From the NCBI RefSeq assembly GCF_019649055.1, contig NW_026570284.1, forward strand, positions 791,883-855,882: a DNA stretch of 64,000 nucleotides, read 5' to 3'. Positions 25,301 to 44,200 of this stretch are shown piece after piece. A program made the position numbers and the translations under genes. The notes beneath the pieces were generated by a model, which did not search any database, was not told where the DNA came from, and saw only the letters and a program-made list of their open reading frames with translations. Positions within the stretch are counted from its first letter, which is position 1; each line of letters starts with the position of its first letter. Origin of the DNA: Paramacrobiotus metropolitanus. Taxonomy: Eukaryota > Tardigrada > Eutardigrada > Parachela > Macrobiotidae.

Positions 25301-27440
25301 GCGCAGCTTAGACGCCGGACAGTCAGACATATGCTCGGGCAGTTGTGGAAGATTATATTATGTAAAGGTCATGTCCGGCGTGTCATGTGGACCGGCTTCC
25401 GTATTGTCAATAAAACCATTATTAACTACCGCGCGCGCATTCGCTTGCGGATCAGATTGGAAGGAAGAGGAAAAACGTCTCATTTATGGAGATTTATAAG
25501 TTTAAGGATAAGTGGGAACATCTGGTCCTAAGGCGGAATTAGAGCGGTTTATTGACAGTTATGGACGCGCGCTCGTTGTATATGTACAACGGCTAACGAA
25601 CGCCTCTTCAGCACCGGCTGACTTAATTATGCAGTAACAAATGTGCCGCTAAATTTTTTCTTTTCCTTTACGAATTCAATTAACGTTTATTCTACAACTT
25701 TATACCGGCATTGTACAACTTGATACCGGCCTACCGGTTTTCTTTGCAGCATTCACAGCACATGCTTAAATAAATATTTTCTTTATAAAAGTTAAACGCC
25801 TGTTAAGCTGGCATAAATTTCCCCTTCTTTATCGATTGAGTCCCAATCAGTGTTTATTATCGTACAGTGTAGGGAGACTGATCATTGACGGGATAACAAC
25901 ATTATCGAATATGTATGGGACAATCGCGGGCTTTCAAGGGTAAAGAAAACCCCGGCTTACACTTTTTTCCCCTTGTGCAACGAAGATGTGGGAGCAAAAA
26001 AATATCCAGGAAACTCTTTGCAATGGTAATAAGTTTCGATGGGTTTGTTGCGTTCTTCTTTTGGTAGTCAATTAGCGGAGGGTATGGCAGCAGTCAGACC
26101 AGCAGCAGCCACACACGAAACAGATCATGAATACTCGTCTAGCAATCGATCAGTGTATTGTGCTGGCATGCGAGACACACACAGTCTGCCGGCGCACTGC
26201 ACAACGATGCTCCAACTTGATCGTCCCTTATAGCCGGAAATGCGAAATCTTATGTGCTACATGCCTATCCGCTTTCCTGTTTTTCAATTAGCAAATGGTT
26301 TTCAACAACAACATTGCGTCACTGCCATTGACATACCTATATACACGTCGCACTGTATACACACACCGAACGGCTAGGTTTTTGTGGCGCATAAAACGTC
26401 GAAAAACCGGGAATGTGCTCCACTTTGCAGCTAATCAAATATGTAGCGTGTGTATTATGCTGATATTTGATATTACAGGTATAAATATCTGTATGTCTTC
26501 CACCGTATATCCTGTCAGGCTAGGTTTGGCATAAGGCTTGCAAAAATTAGTAGAGCGTATTTGCAGAAAACTTTAGGTTGACGAAGGTACGGTATAATAG
26601 CATTAAAGCATCGTAAATTGGTACAGCAATAAATTGAAATGAATTTCGTAAATTCACAGAATAATCTGACGGAGACAGTAAAGGATCGAAGCTAATACAA
26701 TTTAAATTCCTACGTATTCATTTCATTCTCATTCAGAAAGCTTCCAATACAATCAATTTCATTATGTCGAACATTATTCTAACGAATAACTAAGAAAAAA
26801 ATGTTCGTAGAAATGCGATTATCGTGTAGCTAATTGTTTGTCTAAAAGCAAGATAAGCTATTGGGCGGAAAAATTTGAAAAAACTTAAAATTATATCGCA
26901 TGCATATGTAATAACATTTCTTTATAAAGAAACATTTAGCAAAAACGTCATATATTATATTTATGCATGAAAATGTTGTTTCCTGTATAATCACTATAAT
27001 GCATTGCTAAAATTTGCGGGGTATATCGAAAAGTCATGTTCGTCACTAAAGAGAATTTAAAAAAAAGCATTGGTGTTTTATTTCATATCTTCGAGAGGGT
27101 ACATAACTTTATACAACATCACAGAAGGTTTTGGGAGTACCTCGTTAAATAAATTCGAATGGTGCTGTCAGCGATATCGCAACCTGTTACTTATTAAATC
27201 CCATACCAATACACCTTCAAAATATGTTACAACTTTTATTGGAAAATGATTGATTGTACGGCTGTTAAAATTTCAACCAGATCGCACTCGGGCTGTTACC
27301 TTTTCGCAGCTGCCAACCGTCGCAGGCCAATATATGGGTGAGAACGACGCAATAATGTACCCACACCAACCGTGACTTGTAGTAATCCCGCGTTGATCCA
27401 CCGCAATACGGGACTCCTTATGCGCAATTAACAGTAATGC
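22356..27440. other. Gene-poor stretch
   Basis: Apart from the duplicated flank of A2 (to about 22995), I see no gene, RNA gene or clear mobile element. Open frames are short and carry no family signature. Confidence 0.4.
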
Positions 27441-28121
27441 CTACGACACAATTATTTCTAATTTTCGCATGCAGTTCGGCACAGGGATTTCACGGGGATG
27501 TGGTGTTGCGGCAGCGCTTCCTGCTCCAATAATTACCAAGTGAAGACTACCACACAGAGTGTCCGCATGGAAAATGTACAGGCGAAATCTGTAGCGTATC
27601 AGACGTTCACCGGTGCAGTGCATTAGAATGTCGGAATAAAACACACCATCAACTGGCTGGCTCCAACATCTTTACGCCAAGATCCTCCAAGAATTGCATA
27701 AAGTGGGGGGGAAAGTTGTGGCATGGATCTCATATGACAAAAGTATGAGCGATATTTACCAAAGCGAGCACACTGAAAAGCGTTTATCGACGTACAGCCA
27801 GCAAACAAGTGGTACAGTATGCGCCTGCATCCACAGAGGCGCAGCTCGGCGGCTTATTTTCCATTGGTATGGGTTAACAGGATAGGCAATAATATCCTGT
27901 ATGGAACTCAACCCATTATTGATCAGGAGTGCCAGAACCGGCAACGGGATAGCATTTGGGAAACACGTGTGTACGAGAAGTTGAGAACGGCTCACACAGT
28001 AAGTACTTGTTAGCACAGACTGCATGCACCGGCACATTAACAATTGGCAGTCGGAATACCACAAGCGCACCCGTGAGCGGTTGCACGCATCGTCACGAAC
28101 TTGCCATGCTGCGAGCACCAC
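27441..28121 (-). pseudogene. Possible diverged fragment related to family A
   Basis: Minus-strand frames here have exon-like pieces: PVLALLINNGLSSIQDIIAY near 27900, then GVFYSDILMHCTGERLIRYR with FRLYIFHADTL near 27600. The second piece resembles the A2 segment FYMSSGDGERFLYELRF plus IRLIYARQTHL in residue order and spacing. The frames are not continuous. This is a weak, by-eye similarity; it may be an old decayed third copy or chance. Confidence 0.28.
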
Positions 28122-28286
28122 GCACCCAGTTTTGTGAAATCTGCAAGGAATAACATACTGATTTCAGAGCGAAATCAACACATTTTGTCGTCTTTTGAAG
28201 TTTTTTCGTTTGTCAAATCGTAAAACACTTTTCCGTGTTTTTCTTTTCGTTTATGAGTTACTGTGTTATTTTCCTTCATTCGCGTC

Positions 28287-31200
28287 ATGCCTCAAGATAC
28301 GAGTACGGATACTGAGAGCTCTTCTGATGATTCATCCGTTGGATCGGGCGAATATCGTGATGACAATAATGACTGCAGTTCACCCAAATCGTCGTCGAAT
28401 AATGACGACCATCCCCGGAAATTCCCAGCTGTTGAATCGGAAAAACAGAGGAAGAGATTGGCAAAAAGGGCGAAGATGCAGGCAGCTCTGCTCGCTTGTT
28501 TACGTGGGATGCCAGTTTCAACGGCAGCACGACAGTTTGGGGTTCACAAATCTACATTGCGCCACAAGCTGAGAGGAGAGCACTCTACAGTTCAGGGAGA
28601 CCAATCCAGAAAATTCTCGCGTTCTGACGAAAGCCATTTTGCTGATATGCTTATGAGTCTGGATAGAGTCGGGGTTCCCCTGGATTTTCAAATCCGCGAG
28701 AAAGCTTTGGAGCTGGCGGGGTTAAAATACAAAGGTATTTTAATTTTGGTAATAATTAACGATAATCATTAATGATTACTCTCCTTGCTGTTTCGAAACC
28801 GGAGACGGTCCATTGTAATTTACGATTCTCTGCGATATCTTTATTTTTTTTAGTAGTCCCTCAAGGCTGATAGCATTAAAACAGTTGCCACCAGTTTCTT
28901 TAAAAAGAAGGGTACCCTTATAGGCACCCCCTAAAACCCCCGTATATTATAGGCACCCCTTTTCGCACCCCGTTTATTGTAGGCACCCTTTTTAGCTACA
29001 ACGATATATAGTAGATTCAGTGTTGTTAGGTAATAATGCAGCTTTATTCAGATAATAAATTAATTTTTTCCAGTAATTTTTTGCAATACGTAACTTCTCT
29101 AGCACGAGTTAAGTATGTACATCAGGCTTTCCAGTCGATAATAGGATGATTCGGCAAATCAGCTGGCCTAGAGCGAATTTGTATTGCCCCTTTTTGGTGA
29201 CCATAAGGTCATCTTTCTCGTTGGTCAGCTCATTTATTGGCTTCCTTCCAAGCCGTTATCACCTTGTGATTTTCTCAGCTTGTAATACTATTGAGCCGCG
29301 ACTTTTGTGAATACGATGTTCGCGGGCGATACTACACCGAACACAGATCATTTCAGCAATGTAGGAAAAAACCATCAGGCCGCACTGATTGGACCCCGGC
29401 AACAGAAACTCGACAATTGGAAATACTACAGTGACCCGCTTGTGTTCGCCACCGTATAGCATGGATAGGTGCAGTTGGACATGCGGCGACACCGGAGCAC
29501 TTCAGTCTTCCGGTGTTAGACAGCACCACAATCACGAAAGCGCTGGGGACTTTCACATGTATATTCGTTTAAAAGGTGATTAACGATTCCCTCAAACGGA
29601 CCTTCACCACGATTCACTTCTTCCATTTCCATTTCTCGTTCTACATTATTTTCATCGGACGTGGCCGCAAATGCTGGCTGCAAGCCTGATGCGAGCTGGG
29701 CATTGGTTTCGTCGGATTATAAAGTGTACCATACGAGCCCCAGAGCCGTTATTTTCGTTTTCTCTATAGTGCACGCATTTGTAAAACTTTTTTAAACTTA
29801 AGGGTTGGCTCCAGAGCTTTAACATCTAGTAGTCTGCACTATGCACGATATTAATCAAAAATGGGTGCCTACAATAAACGGGGTGCGAAAAGGGGTGCCT
29901 ATAATAAACGGGGGTTTTAGGGGGTGCCTATAACTAACGGTTTCCTTATTTTAATCCCTATTAAATAAGGATTATAAATAAGACATTAAATTTTAATATC
30001 TTATTATTTTTGTTTTGCATTATCAGAAATTTGAAAGTGCTGTTGTTGTGCCGTAGTCATTCCAGCAGAGAATGGGCACATGTCGAGCTCCTGGCACAAG
30101 GGCTTCCTCCGACGCCACCCCGAGATTGCTTCAAGATGGCACAAAATTACCCATAGCAAATCTGGCCGAAAAGCCGGCAAATGGAGCGTAAAGCAGTGTA
30201 CCGAATGGGTCACGCTCCTCAATGAACTGCACGCGTATGGATATCTCTCGGATCCTCGGGGACTCTTCACGGTAGACGAAAGCCGGTTCATTTTACTGGA
30301 AAAAACGAAATTAAAGCGAACTTCGCAAGAAATACAAGTGGTTATCCCCGATCATGATGGCTCGGCCAGCGAAGTGGTGACGACGCTGTTCTGTGGCCGA
30401 GCGGATGGATTAATTCTGCGGCCACTGGCACTCTTTGCCGGTGTGGAACACCTTGATTCTCATATTGCTGAAGCTGGAGATAATTACTGTGTCGCGTACA
30501 ATACTTCCGGAGAGCTGGATCCAAAAATATTTGCGGATTATGTCAGAAAAGAAATCTTTCCGAACATGGAAGCGCAAAAGGTAAAGTATTCCTTTCTAAT
30601 GTTTTAAAAAAATTGTTTTTCGCACTGAGACTTTGATCGCTGGTTTATTTTGTTACTTCAGGTAAATTTATTTTACCCATAGCCCATAGGTTATTTTGAA
30701 AATAAACAGAGACTGTTAGTTATATCAGGGGAATTTTTTTCGTTTCTTTTTGTGCATTTAGAATATTATTTTTGTCGACGGATATCAGTTTTCTCACCTG
30801 GACAATCTCGAATTACTAATGGAGTGCGCTGCTAGTGATAAGGATATGAAGGTGGTGTGTCTGCCACCCGCTCGACCTCGCTACCGTCGTCCCCTCGATA
30901 TCGGCGCTTTTGGAGCGGTTAAAGAACGCTGCCGACACTATCTGCATTCCGCATCCATGCAGTTATCAGCGGCAGTAAGTTGTAAAAGTTTCAAGGTGTT
31001 TCGTTCCGAAAGATAGATACTTTCACCGTTTGCTTTTTGTCCTGCAACCATTTTTCTAAAAAAAATTAATATTTATTACTAACGGGCTTTGTTTTGAATT
31101 TTAGGCCGACAAGCAGAGCTTCGCCCTTCATCTCGTGGAGTTGCTTAATTTGGAAAACAAATTAATTTCGGGGTTCCGGGATGCTGGTATTATGCCTTTT

Positions 31201-31544
31201 GATTTGGGTGGAATCTGCAAGTCGCTCAAAGTGGATGAGAAAAACGTTAAAAAGGTTGGACCGGTCGCATCGGTTATTCCTCGTGTTGAGGAACCGTTCA
31301 AAGTACAGTTTGCAAATTTGGAGAGGAGTTTGAAAGAGATTTTTACGTTAACTCCGGCGGATGTGAAAGATCTAATGGACTTTGTCAAAAAAAAGCTGGA
31401 TGCATTCCAGCGGAGAGTGTTCCAGAAACCGCATCCAACGTCAGAAATATTCCAGTTGAATCTCAAGCTCCTAAAAAACGGCCTGTGAAAAACTCACCTT
31501 TGCCAAACGTTGGAGGCCGTGCGGTTAAACGTCGCAAGAAATAA
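28287..31544 (+). CDS. Pogo/Tigger-type DDE transposase-like gene (4 exons)
   Basis: Exons are 28287-28734, 30069-30580, 30762-30974 and 31105 to the end, with in-phase GT-AG junctions. After an acidic Ser/Asp-rich start there is a helix-turn-helix of the psq/CENP-B kind (LACLRGMPVSTAARQFGV, HKSTLRHKL), then WHKGFLRRHPEIASRWHK. A DDE_1 catalytic core follows with all three acidic positions: FTVDESRF, FVDGYQFSH and RPLDIGAFGAVKERC. Family members either move pogo elements or are domesticated DNA-binding proteins. The C-terminus is ambiguous. The annotated frame stops at 31488, but after an A8 run (31387-31394) another frame stays open to 31544 and gives a basic tail (PKKRPVKN, AVKRRKK), so a 1-nt slip or indel is likely. 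I did not find terminal repeats for this gene, so domestication cannot be excluded. Confidence 0.75.
28921..29930. mobile_element. 1,010-bp TIR element nested in the transposase-gene intron
   Basis: Terminal inverted repeats of about 68 bp (28921-28988 and 29863-29930) match almost perfectly, beginning TAGGCACCCCCTAAAACCCC. A TA dinucleotide lies outside each end (28919-28920 and 29931-29932), consistent with TA-targeting Tc1/mariner-type insertion. Each TIR carries three spaced copies of TAGGCACCC. The interior has only short frames, so it is a non-autonomous element. It sits wholly in intron 1 of the pogo-like gene and would be spliced out. Confidence 0.85.
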
Positions 31545-32081
31545 TGGAATCTGCCTTTTGACAGGCGTGTGTGATCTCTCAGTTCCCGAGATATTCTAGT
31601 AGATCTTGTTTTTATTGTTTTTGCTTACATTTTCGTCAGAAATAATATTGGTTGATTTTTTTAATGACCCGAGATGACTGGTTTGTGACTTTTGTAAGTA
31701 GTGGCGAAATTTTCTGTTCGATCACTTCGAAGTAATGCAGAGTGGACCTGCAGTCGCATTGTCTCGTAAAATACCCTTACAAATTTTTCCAATATTGCCA
31801 GACTTATTTTCTAGTACTGGTTAACATGTCGATCAAACCGGTTGTCGGATTTTTAGGAATGTACAAATATATCACACAACTCCCAAAAATTACAGTACAT
31901 GCAGCAGATGTCCAGGAAACCAAAATGCACGGCTGCTAAAGATAGCACAGAAATCAAGCAAATATTGAATTAGTAATCGCAAAAACTTAAATAATCTAAA
32001 AAATGGAACTGGTAGAAATAAAATCAAAAAATGTGTAAAAACCAAACCTTCAAAATGGTCACACTCGGTCACAGTTACGTA
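31545..32081. other. Intergenic spacer with possible poly(A) signal for AAK1
   Basis: No gene seen. TTTATT at 31611-31616 (AATAAA on the minus strand) could end the AAK1 transcript, but it is about 470 bp past the stop. Confidence 0.3.
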
Positions 32082-37694
<5,613 letters not shown>

Positions 37695-38345
37695 CTTCAG
37701 CGAAGATCCCGAAGGATATAGGGGCGACGTTTGCGAGGATTCTCGTAATGAAAAAATTCACAGACGGTCAGAGAGGGACAAATAATAATAGAAAGCTAAA
37801 AAACGACCTTGGCCCAGAGAAAACAGGTCTCTATCTGGCAGTCTGGTGAGTCATTTTTGTGGCCCGATCACAGCAGCAGATTTCAAAAAAGTTTGGAAAA
37901 TGCTCACGAAGCAATTTTCTGTCACGACTAGATGAGCTACTTCGACTTCGATCCGTAGCGATTCTTGTACTGCGTCTGTGACAGCGTCATGACTCGGGGT
38001 CGTTCCGTACTCCAGCCTCACAGAACTCATACCCAATCGCGTAATTCGCGTTTTGATGTAAATCGAGATGTATGCGGAGTGGAGTCGACAAATGCTTCCC
38101 TTTTTTTGCAGACAAAAACGTAGTAAATGAGCTGTGGAACATTAAATTTAATGGGACTATAAAGCATTCTTATTTTTAATATAATTGATTGTTTTAATCA
38201 GAATTTTTTGTTAAGGTAGTTAAACCTAATAAGTACAGAAAATTTTTGTGCGTTCGAATCTGTAATCTGGATCGATCTCGGCTTGGACCAGTGCGAATAA
38301 GTTACCTGGTAGTTTTGCAGAATTTTGCTGCATAATTGTGTCGCA
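37695..38345. promoter_or_regulatory. Shared divergent promoter region, AAK1/CDK10
   Basis: 651 bp separate the two divergent start codons and must hold both 5' UTRs and promoters. I see no convincing TATA box; the assignment is by position only. Confidence 0.4.
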
Positions 38346-40601
38346 ATGAATACGACGGAGAGTGCTGCCGAAGAACGCCATGATCCAAACACTCCCGCTG
38401 CATCCTGCACAACGGAGCATGCCGTGCAGCTGTTTACTCCCTTTTTGCGGCATAAAAGCTACGTCGAAATACCTCCTGATACCATGGTGAGATGCTTTAA
38501 AAAACCCGTCTTCGCGGAATAATATGAACGGTCCATCTGCACTTTCTGCAGTTAGGAGGATGTCGCTGTGTATCCGAATTCATCAAACTGAACCGCATTG
38601 GCGAAGGAACGTACGGCGTGGTCTACCGTGCACGCGACTCCAAATCAGACGAAATTGTGGCTTTAAAGAAAATGCGCATGGAGAGTGACAAATGCGGTGC
38701 GCTGATATTTTCGCTTAAATTAAACTGAATTATTCAGTTATTCCTTGTGTTTTTTTAATTTGATTACTGATTTTAACAGGTAACATTCGAAAAAGTAATT
38801 TCTAAATGTAGAACTTCGCATTTAGTTTTTTTTGTATACTTATCGGATTTATAGCCCGTTTTTTTTATTTTTTCGAATTTTAATTTTGATTTTCAAAGTT
38901 TTGGCACCATTAATGTGACAATATTCTGATTTTTTTTTAAATTTTTTTTGCTGACTAACAAGAGATTTGCTTTTTAACAGGTATCCCTATCAGTGGTCTG
39001 CGCGAAATAATGTGCCTCTTCAAATTGCACCACGATAATATAGTGCATTTAAAAGAAATTGCTGTCGGTCGACGGAATCTGCGCGACATCTTCCTAGTCA
39101 TGGAATACTGCGAGCAAGATCTGGCGACGCTTCTGGATAACTTTGGCGAACTTCCGACACCCTCTTCCGGTCCGCCGCCGTTATTTTCCGAAGCCCAGAT
39201 CAAGTGTATAACGATGCAGACGCTGCGCGGACTGCACTACATGCATTCACGCTACATTATTCATCGTGATCTCAAAGTGTCCAATCTGCTCTTAACGGAT
39301 AAAGGCTGCCTGAAAATCGCCGATTTCGGCTTGGCCAGAGTGTTAGCCGATATTCCTGCTGGAGAAGATGAACAGTGGGCCTTGGAAATGAGCCATGTAA
39401 CGCCGGGAGTTGTTACTTTATGGTAAAAGAAGAACTTGTTAATTTGGTTATGGTAATTTGTTGGGTCGATGAAGTTTCCATAGCGCATCTGAGCAAAATT
39501 TATATAACAAAATGCATGTACATGTACATAAGTTTGCATTTTAATTAGGTTGGTGAAAAACTAAATCGAAAGAAACTATTTAGTTTCAATATTGTAATAT
39601 TCTACTGAACTTTTAACGCTTTGACATTATGGTGAATGAATGTCTGAACGATTGAATGATTGAATTTGAAGCCAATACACTACGATTGTCTATGACCGTA
39701 CACAAGTTTAATCACAGTATTCTACTGTACTGTATGTCTTCCTGAGTTACACTTTGAATTGTCTAATAACTTTTACGTGTAGTCGTATAGATAAATATCT
39801 GTATCGATTTCCAACTAAGTGTGCTTTCTTTTACTTTGTGGCTTGTGCATCGGCCTAGGTTTTTCCTTTTTAAGCAGAAACTCGTTGCAGTAATATGTTT
39901 TTGTTAACTCCGTTTGGCTTTTTAAACCAGTATGTTATTTTTCTTTAGGTACAGAGCACCGGAAGTCTTGCTGGAAAGCCCCCATCAGACCACAGCGCTG
40001 GACATGTGGTCACTGGGATGTGTTCTTGGTGAACTGCTGCTCCACAAGCCGCTGCTGCCGGGCAAGGGCGAAATTCACCAGCTGACCCTCATCATCGATC
40101 TCCTCGGATCACCAACGGAAGCCATTTGGCCCGGCCTCAGTAAACTGCCCCGTTTGAAGGATTTCCAGATTGGAAGGGAGCAACCGTATAATAATCTCAA
40201 GCACACCTTTCGCTGGCTGACCGATAGCGGATTGACCTTGTTGAATTCCTTGTTTACATATGATCCGCAGAGGCGGTGCACGGCGGAAGACGCGCTGATT
40301 AGTGCTTATTTTAAAGAGCATCCTTTACGTGAGTACCACAAAATATGTATAAAATAGCGCTGCGAATGTTATCGAGTCTCTGCTAAAGTGTATGACAAGA
40401 TAAACTATTATACTTATAGCTTCGCTGTTGTTTACTTCTGGCGCGTGTAGTAGTATTGTCATAATTATTGTTTTGTTTCTAGCTTGTGATCCGATTCTGT
40501 TGCCGACCTTTCCACAGTTCCGTAACATCAGTGATAAGCGAAAATCGCAAAAGAATCACGGACAATCTCCGTCTAAAAGAAAAATTAAAGTCCCGGACTA
40601 A
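38346..40601 (+). CDS. CDK10: Cyclin-dependent kinase 10
   Basis: Ser/Thr kinase that partners cyclin M and regulates transcription factors such as ETS2 in vertebrates. Five exons, 38346-38486, 38552-38696, 38981-39422, 39949-40328 and 40483-40601, total 1,227 nt, giving 408 residues with all junctions in phase. Visible: P-loop [15 protein letters not shown] lysine in IVALKKMRM, the PSTAIRE-equivalent helix PISGLREIM, hinge MEYCEQDLA, catalytic loop [18 protein letters not shown], and [13 protein letters not shown] with a phosphorylatable Thr in the T-loop. [12 protein letters not shown] near the end matches the CDK10 tail, followed by a basic stretch ([16 protein letters not shown]). The region between DFGLARV and VVTLWYRAPE is a little longer than I expect. 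CDK10 rather than CDK11 is favoured by CEQDLA plus the short tail. Confidence 0.95.
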
Positions 40602-40713
40602 CGGAATCGTAAATTGGTACTTTTCACACCAGTGCAGTATTCGGGTGATACTTAATGATAGTGTGCAAGCACACGAGTGCACACTGTGGGTGTTGGCATT
40701 TCGCTGCCTTTTG

Positions 40714-40719
40714 AATAAA
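40714..40719 (+). terminator. CDK10 polyadenylation signal
   Basis: Canonical AATAAA 113 bp beyond the CDK10 stop. Confidence 0.5.
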
Positions 40720-41297
40720 TTTTGGAAATGCTATTCATGGATTGCCTTTTACCAGAAATGTTTAGCTGCTTCTGTCGTACTCAAGCAACCATTCCGATCG
40801 CAAGATCACAAAGCACGAACGAAAATGTCTGCTTCATGAACTCCACTTCCGTTACGAATTGAACATCATCCGCCTCAAAAGTCGGTTTATAAAAAGCGAC
40901 AATTTAAACATATTTACTAATCCGCACGGATAAATTCTCTACGGGTTTAAAATAATGCAGGCAAAACATAAAATTTGCTTTCTTCACCATGCATACGTGG
41001 TAACACAGGATCAATCAAAGAAAAACAAGACCAGTTTAAAATTTTTTTGAATTTCCCAGTGGAAACTGTCATGAGAACGACCTCAGTCTCCAGAAGGATC
41101 AAGCTGTTCTTGGTGGGATTGCTGAGTCATCTTTGGTGAGTCCTGAGGGTTTCATTTCATTCTGCAACACAACACCACACTTATGGTACTCAATACCTTC
41201 CGCAGCTACTTCAAAAAGTCAAAAAACTTCATAACAGTTACTAATGTCGGCGAAGACCACATGAATTCACAAAGACCCTAAGAAACGCTTTTTAAAT

Positions 41298-44200
41298 TTA
41301 ACGTTTCCAATGTAACGGTAATACGATAGTCGCGTAATCCTTCTGCATCTGAAAAAAACAACTGACCCTGAGAGGCAACGTGGGAATGGGGAACGACTGG
41401 AGAATACCGGGATCCAGCAGCAATGACGAGCTGGGTGGCGATGCAGAGACCGGCTCCGTGGTCAAGAGCTGGAAGGGTACCGTGGCGGACGGATCCGGTG
41501 AGGGAGAACGGACGGGAACCGGACGTTCCGCCGGCGGGGCCTTGGTGATTTCCAACAGATGCTGGATCAGACCGGGCACAATGGAATCTACTTTGGCTTT
41601 CGTGTTATCCCACAGAACATTCTCGTGGATGATTCCCGCTGTATATTCCTGGAATACACCTGCTGTGCTCATCACCAGCAGCATATTCTTGATTGATTCT
41701 AACACGGCTTCTTTCTGCAATTGCAACGAGTTGTTACTAAACCAAAACAAGGAAAATAATAAAATTGAAAAGCAAACGTACCACAAGATCCGATTTGCTA
41801 TCGGATTTCAAAAACTGCTCCAACAGATCAAGGATCGACATCCATAATTCCCCAAATGTGGGTAGGCTCAAAAGAGATGATAAGTGTTGCAAGAATACCT
41901 ACAAAATCATAAATGCAAATTTGCAATACTTTCTGCAAACAACACTTTTGCTAATTCAAATTTCGAACCTTGCAAACCAGCGGTGCAGCTCGAACGATAG
42001 TTTCTTCCATATTCGTAGGCTGTTTTCCATCACTTCTCAACGCCAGTAATAAAGGAAATAAGACCTGAAGAATTTTCAAATGAAAGAATGTTTTTCGCAG
42101 CCACCATCAACTTGTCAGGTCATACTTTGAGAATGCATTCTTCCCATTGTTGCGGCGTTAAGGCTTGCAAGTCAGGAATAAGCAGTGACCGGTTCAGCCA
42201 CGTCAATCCATCCGTCCGGACAATTTTTCGATAATCACAACATAACCGTGCCATGGCACGTAGCAGCGGACACCACACTTCCGTCCATAAATCAATTCTC
42301 ATACTGCGGCAAACGGAAAACGCCCGAACATGGACTGTGTGCATCACATCTAACAGCTGAAAACAGAATAACAATACGTAAGAACAATACTTGTAATTAC
42401 CTGTTGTAATTATTATGCAATTAAATGTAAAAAATGCTTGACATTATATTAGCTCACACAGCATAATCAATAACAGTTAGCAGCTAAAATACAATAATTT
42501 TCACAATCCAGTCTATAAATAAACTATGCACTGATTAATTTAAAACTTTAATTCTAAGCAGGGCAAAACAAAGTTTTAAACGTACCACCAGAGATTCTTT
42601 AATATAATCCGAACTGTCTTCATCACCGGGACTAACTGGTGTCGACACAGGACGACTCTGATTCTTTCCCGCCGTGCGTCTTTCCGCTTGGATTTTCTGC
42701 TGTAATCGTTTATCCATCTTTTTCAACACTGTCCTCTGCACTCTGCCATTAATCCCCGCACTCCCATTCACACTGGCTTCCGCAAACACGCACAAACAAT
42801 GCACTAGCGCGGCCATATTCTCCGGCACAATACGACCGGTATCTTTAATCAAAAACCTCAACGATTCTACGGCGGTAAAGAAGGCGCTCTTGTCATGATG
42901 GACAAACTCAAAGGGAAATACCAGCATGTTGCGCTCGCCAGCGCTGCCGGTTTCCACAATCTCCCCTTCCTTTCCCACCATCAACCAGGTCATACTGCCG
43001 GCCGGACTCAAGGAGGACTGATTGTCGTACAATTCCGGGTCGGATGTATAACCGCGATCGGAGTCGACTTCCGGCTGGACGCGAACCAGTGGAGGGCTGT
43101 CGGGTTTGCTGAGATCTTTATCCTTAGCTGTTGAAGAGCGCAAGCCAGCGCCAGCACATTCCAGCAAGGTTAAAAGAAAGCCCCAATCTTCGCTGGATTT
43201 AATGGCGGTGGCATTGGCTTGAAACAGATCGTACAAGGCAAATGTCACCTGTCGCGATATTCGGTTAAAGAATTCCACTCGTATGCCTTGAAGGAGTTTT
43301 AACGACCGCAGGACTTCTTGCTGTAATTCTTTGTCATGATCACGGGAAGAAAGCGCACGGCTAGTCGCAACAAACCCACGACCGCTCTCTCTGAGAGGAA
43401 AGTCATTTCACTGCGATTTTCCTGCACAAGACAGAATAGTTTAATCATGACCCATGTGCAACGACATGCATTTCTCAGATACCATTTAAAAAGATGAAAT
43501 ACATATGCCACTAAAAATAACAAAAATCAACATACTTGCATGTAATGGGTTACCTGAAGTAAAGTCGTGAAGAAGTAATCATGCACAACGGGCCACAATT
43601 TCAGACCCTGTTCCCCCAGTCTATCGCGATTTTCAATAAGGACTTTCACCAACGTCTCCAGGCAGACGATCGCCTGGTCTTCGTTGATCGTAACCGGGCC
43701 TTTCTCCTGCGTCGAACCTGATGGATTGCTTTCTTGCACCGGTTTCTGTCCATTCTTTCCCGTCACAATCAATGCATCCACAAAATGTTTCAGCGATTCA
43801 TTCTGCAGAAATTTGCTGTCGATCACCAGATCGCTGATTTTGCATTCCTCCACGCACCCTTTGGCAATATTTTTCAGCTCTGTTTCTTCCTGCAGCGATA
43901 CCGTACTGCGACTACCGGAATCGAAAGCAATAAAATTGAAAAACGAATTCAAAATTCCGCTCTCCTGTTTGGGTATAACGGGATCTTCACGGATCAAAGA
44001 TACCGTCTTCTGCAGCCCAAAATCATCACCGGTGTAAAAGTATTCAGGCAGCAATCGCACACGGAACAGCTGCACAATACATTCCACAATGTTCTTCCAA
44101 CCATCGCGTAAAATATCTCCATGCTGGTGCACCAGATTAAACATCGTCTTGGTCACTAACTGCGCCTTAGTATTCTGTCCAAAGGATATCGGCAGAACCG

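Noticed and set aside
28900-29000. CRISPR-like spaced repeats (TAGGCACCC three times)
   Set aside because: The repeats are part of a terminal inverted repeat mirrored at 29863-29930 in a eukaryotic transposon, not a repeat-spacer array.
38240-38275. GTTCGAATC-like box resembling a tRNA B box
   Set aside because: No matching A box or acceptor-stem pairing at the right distance, and it lies in the CDK10 5' leader.
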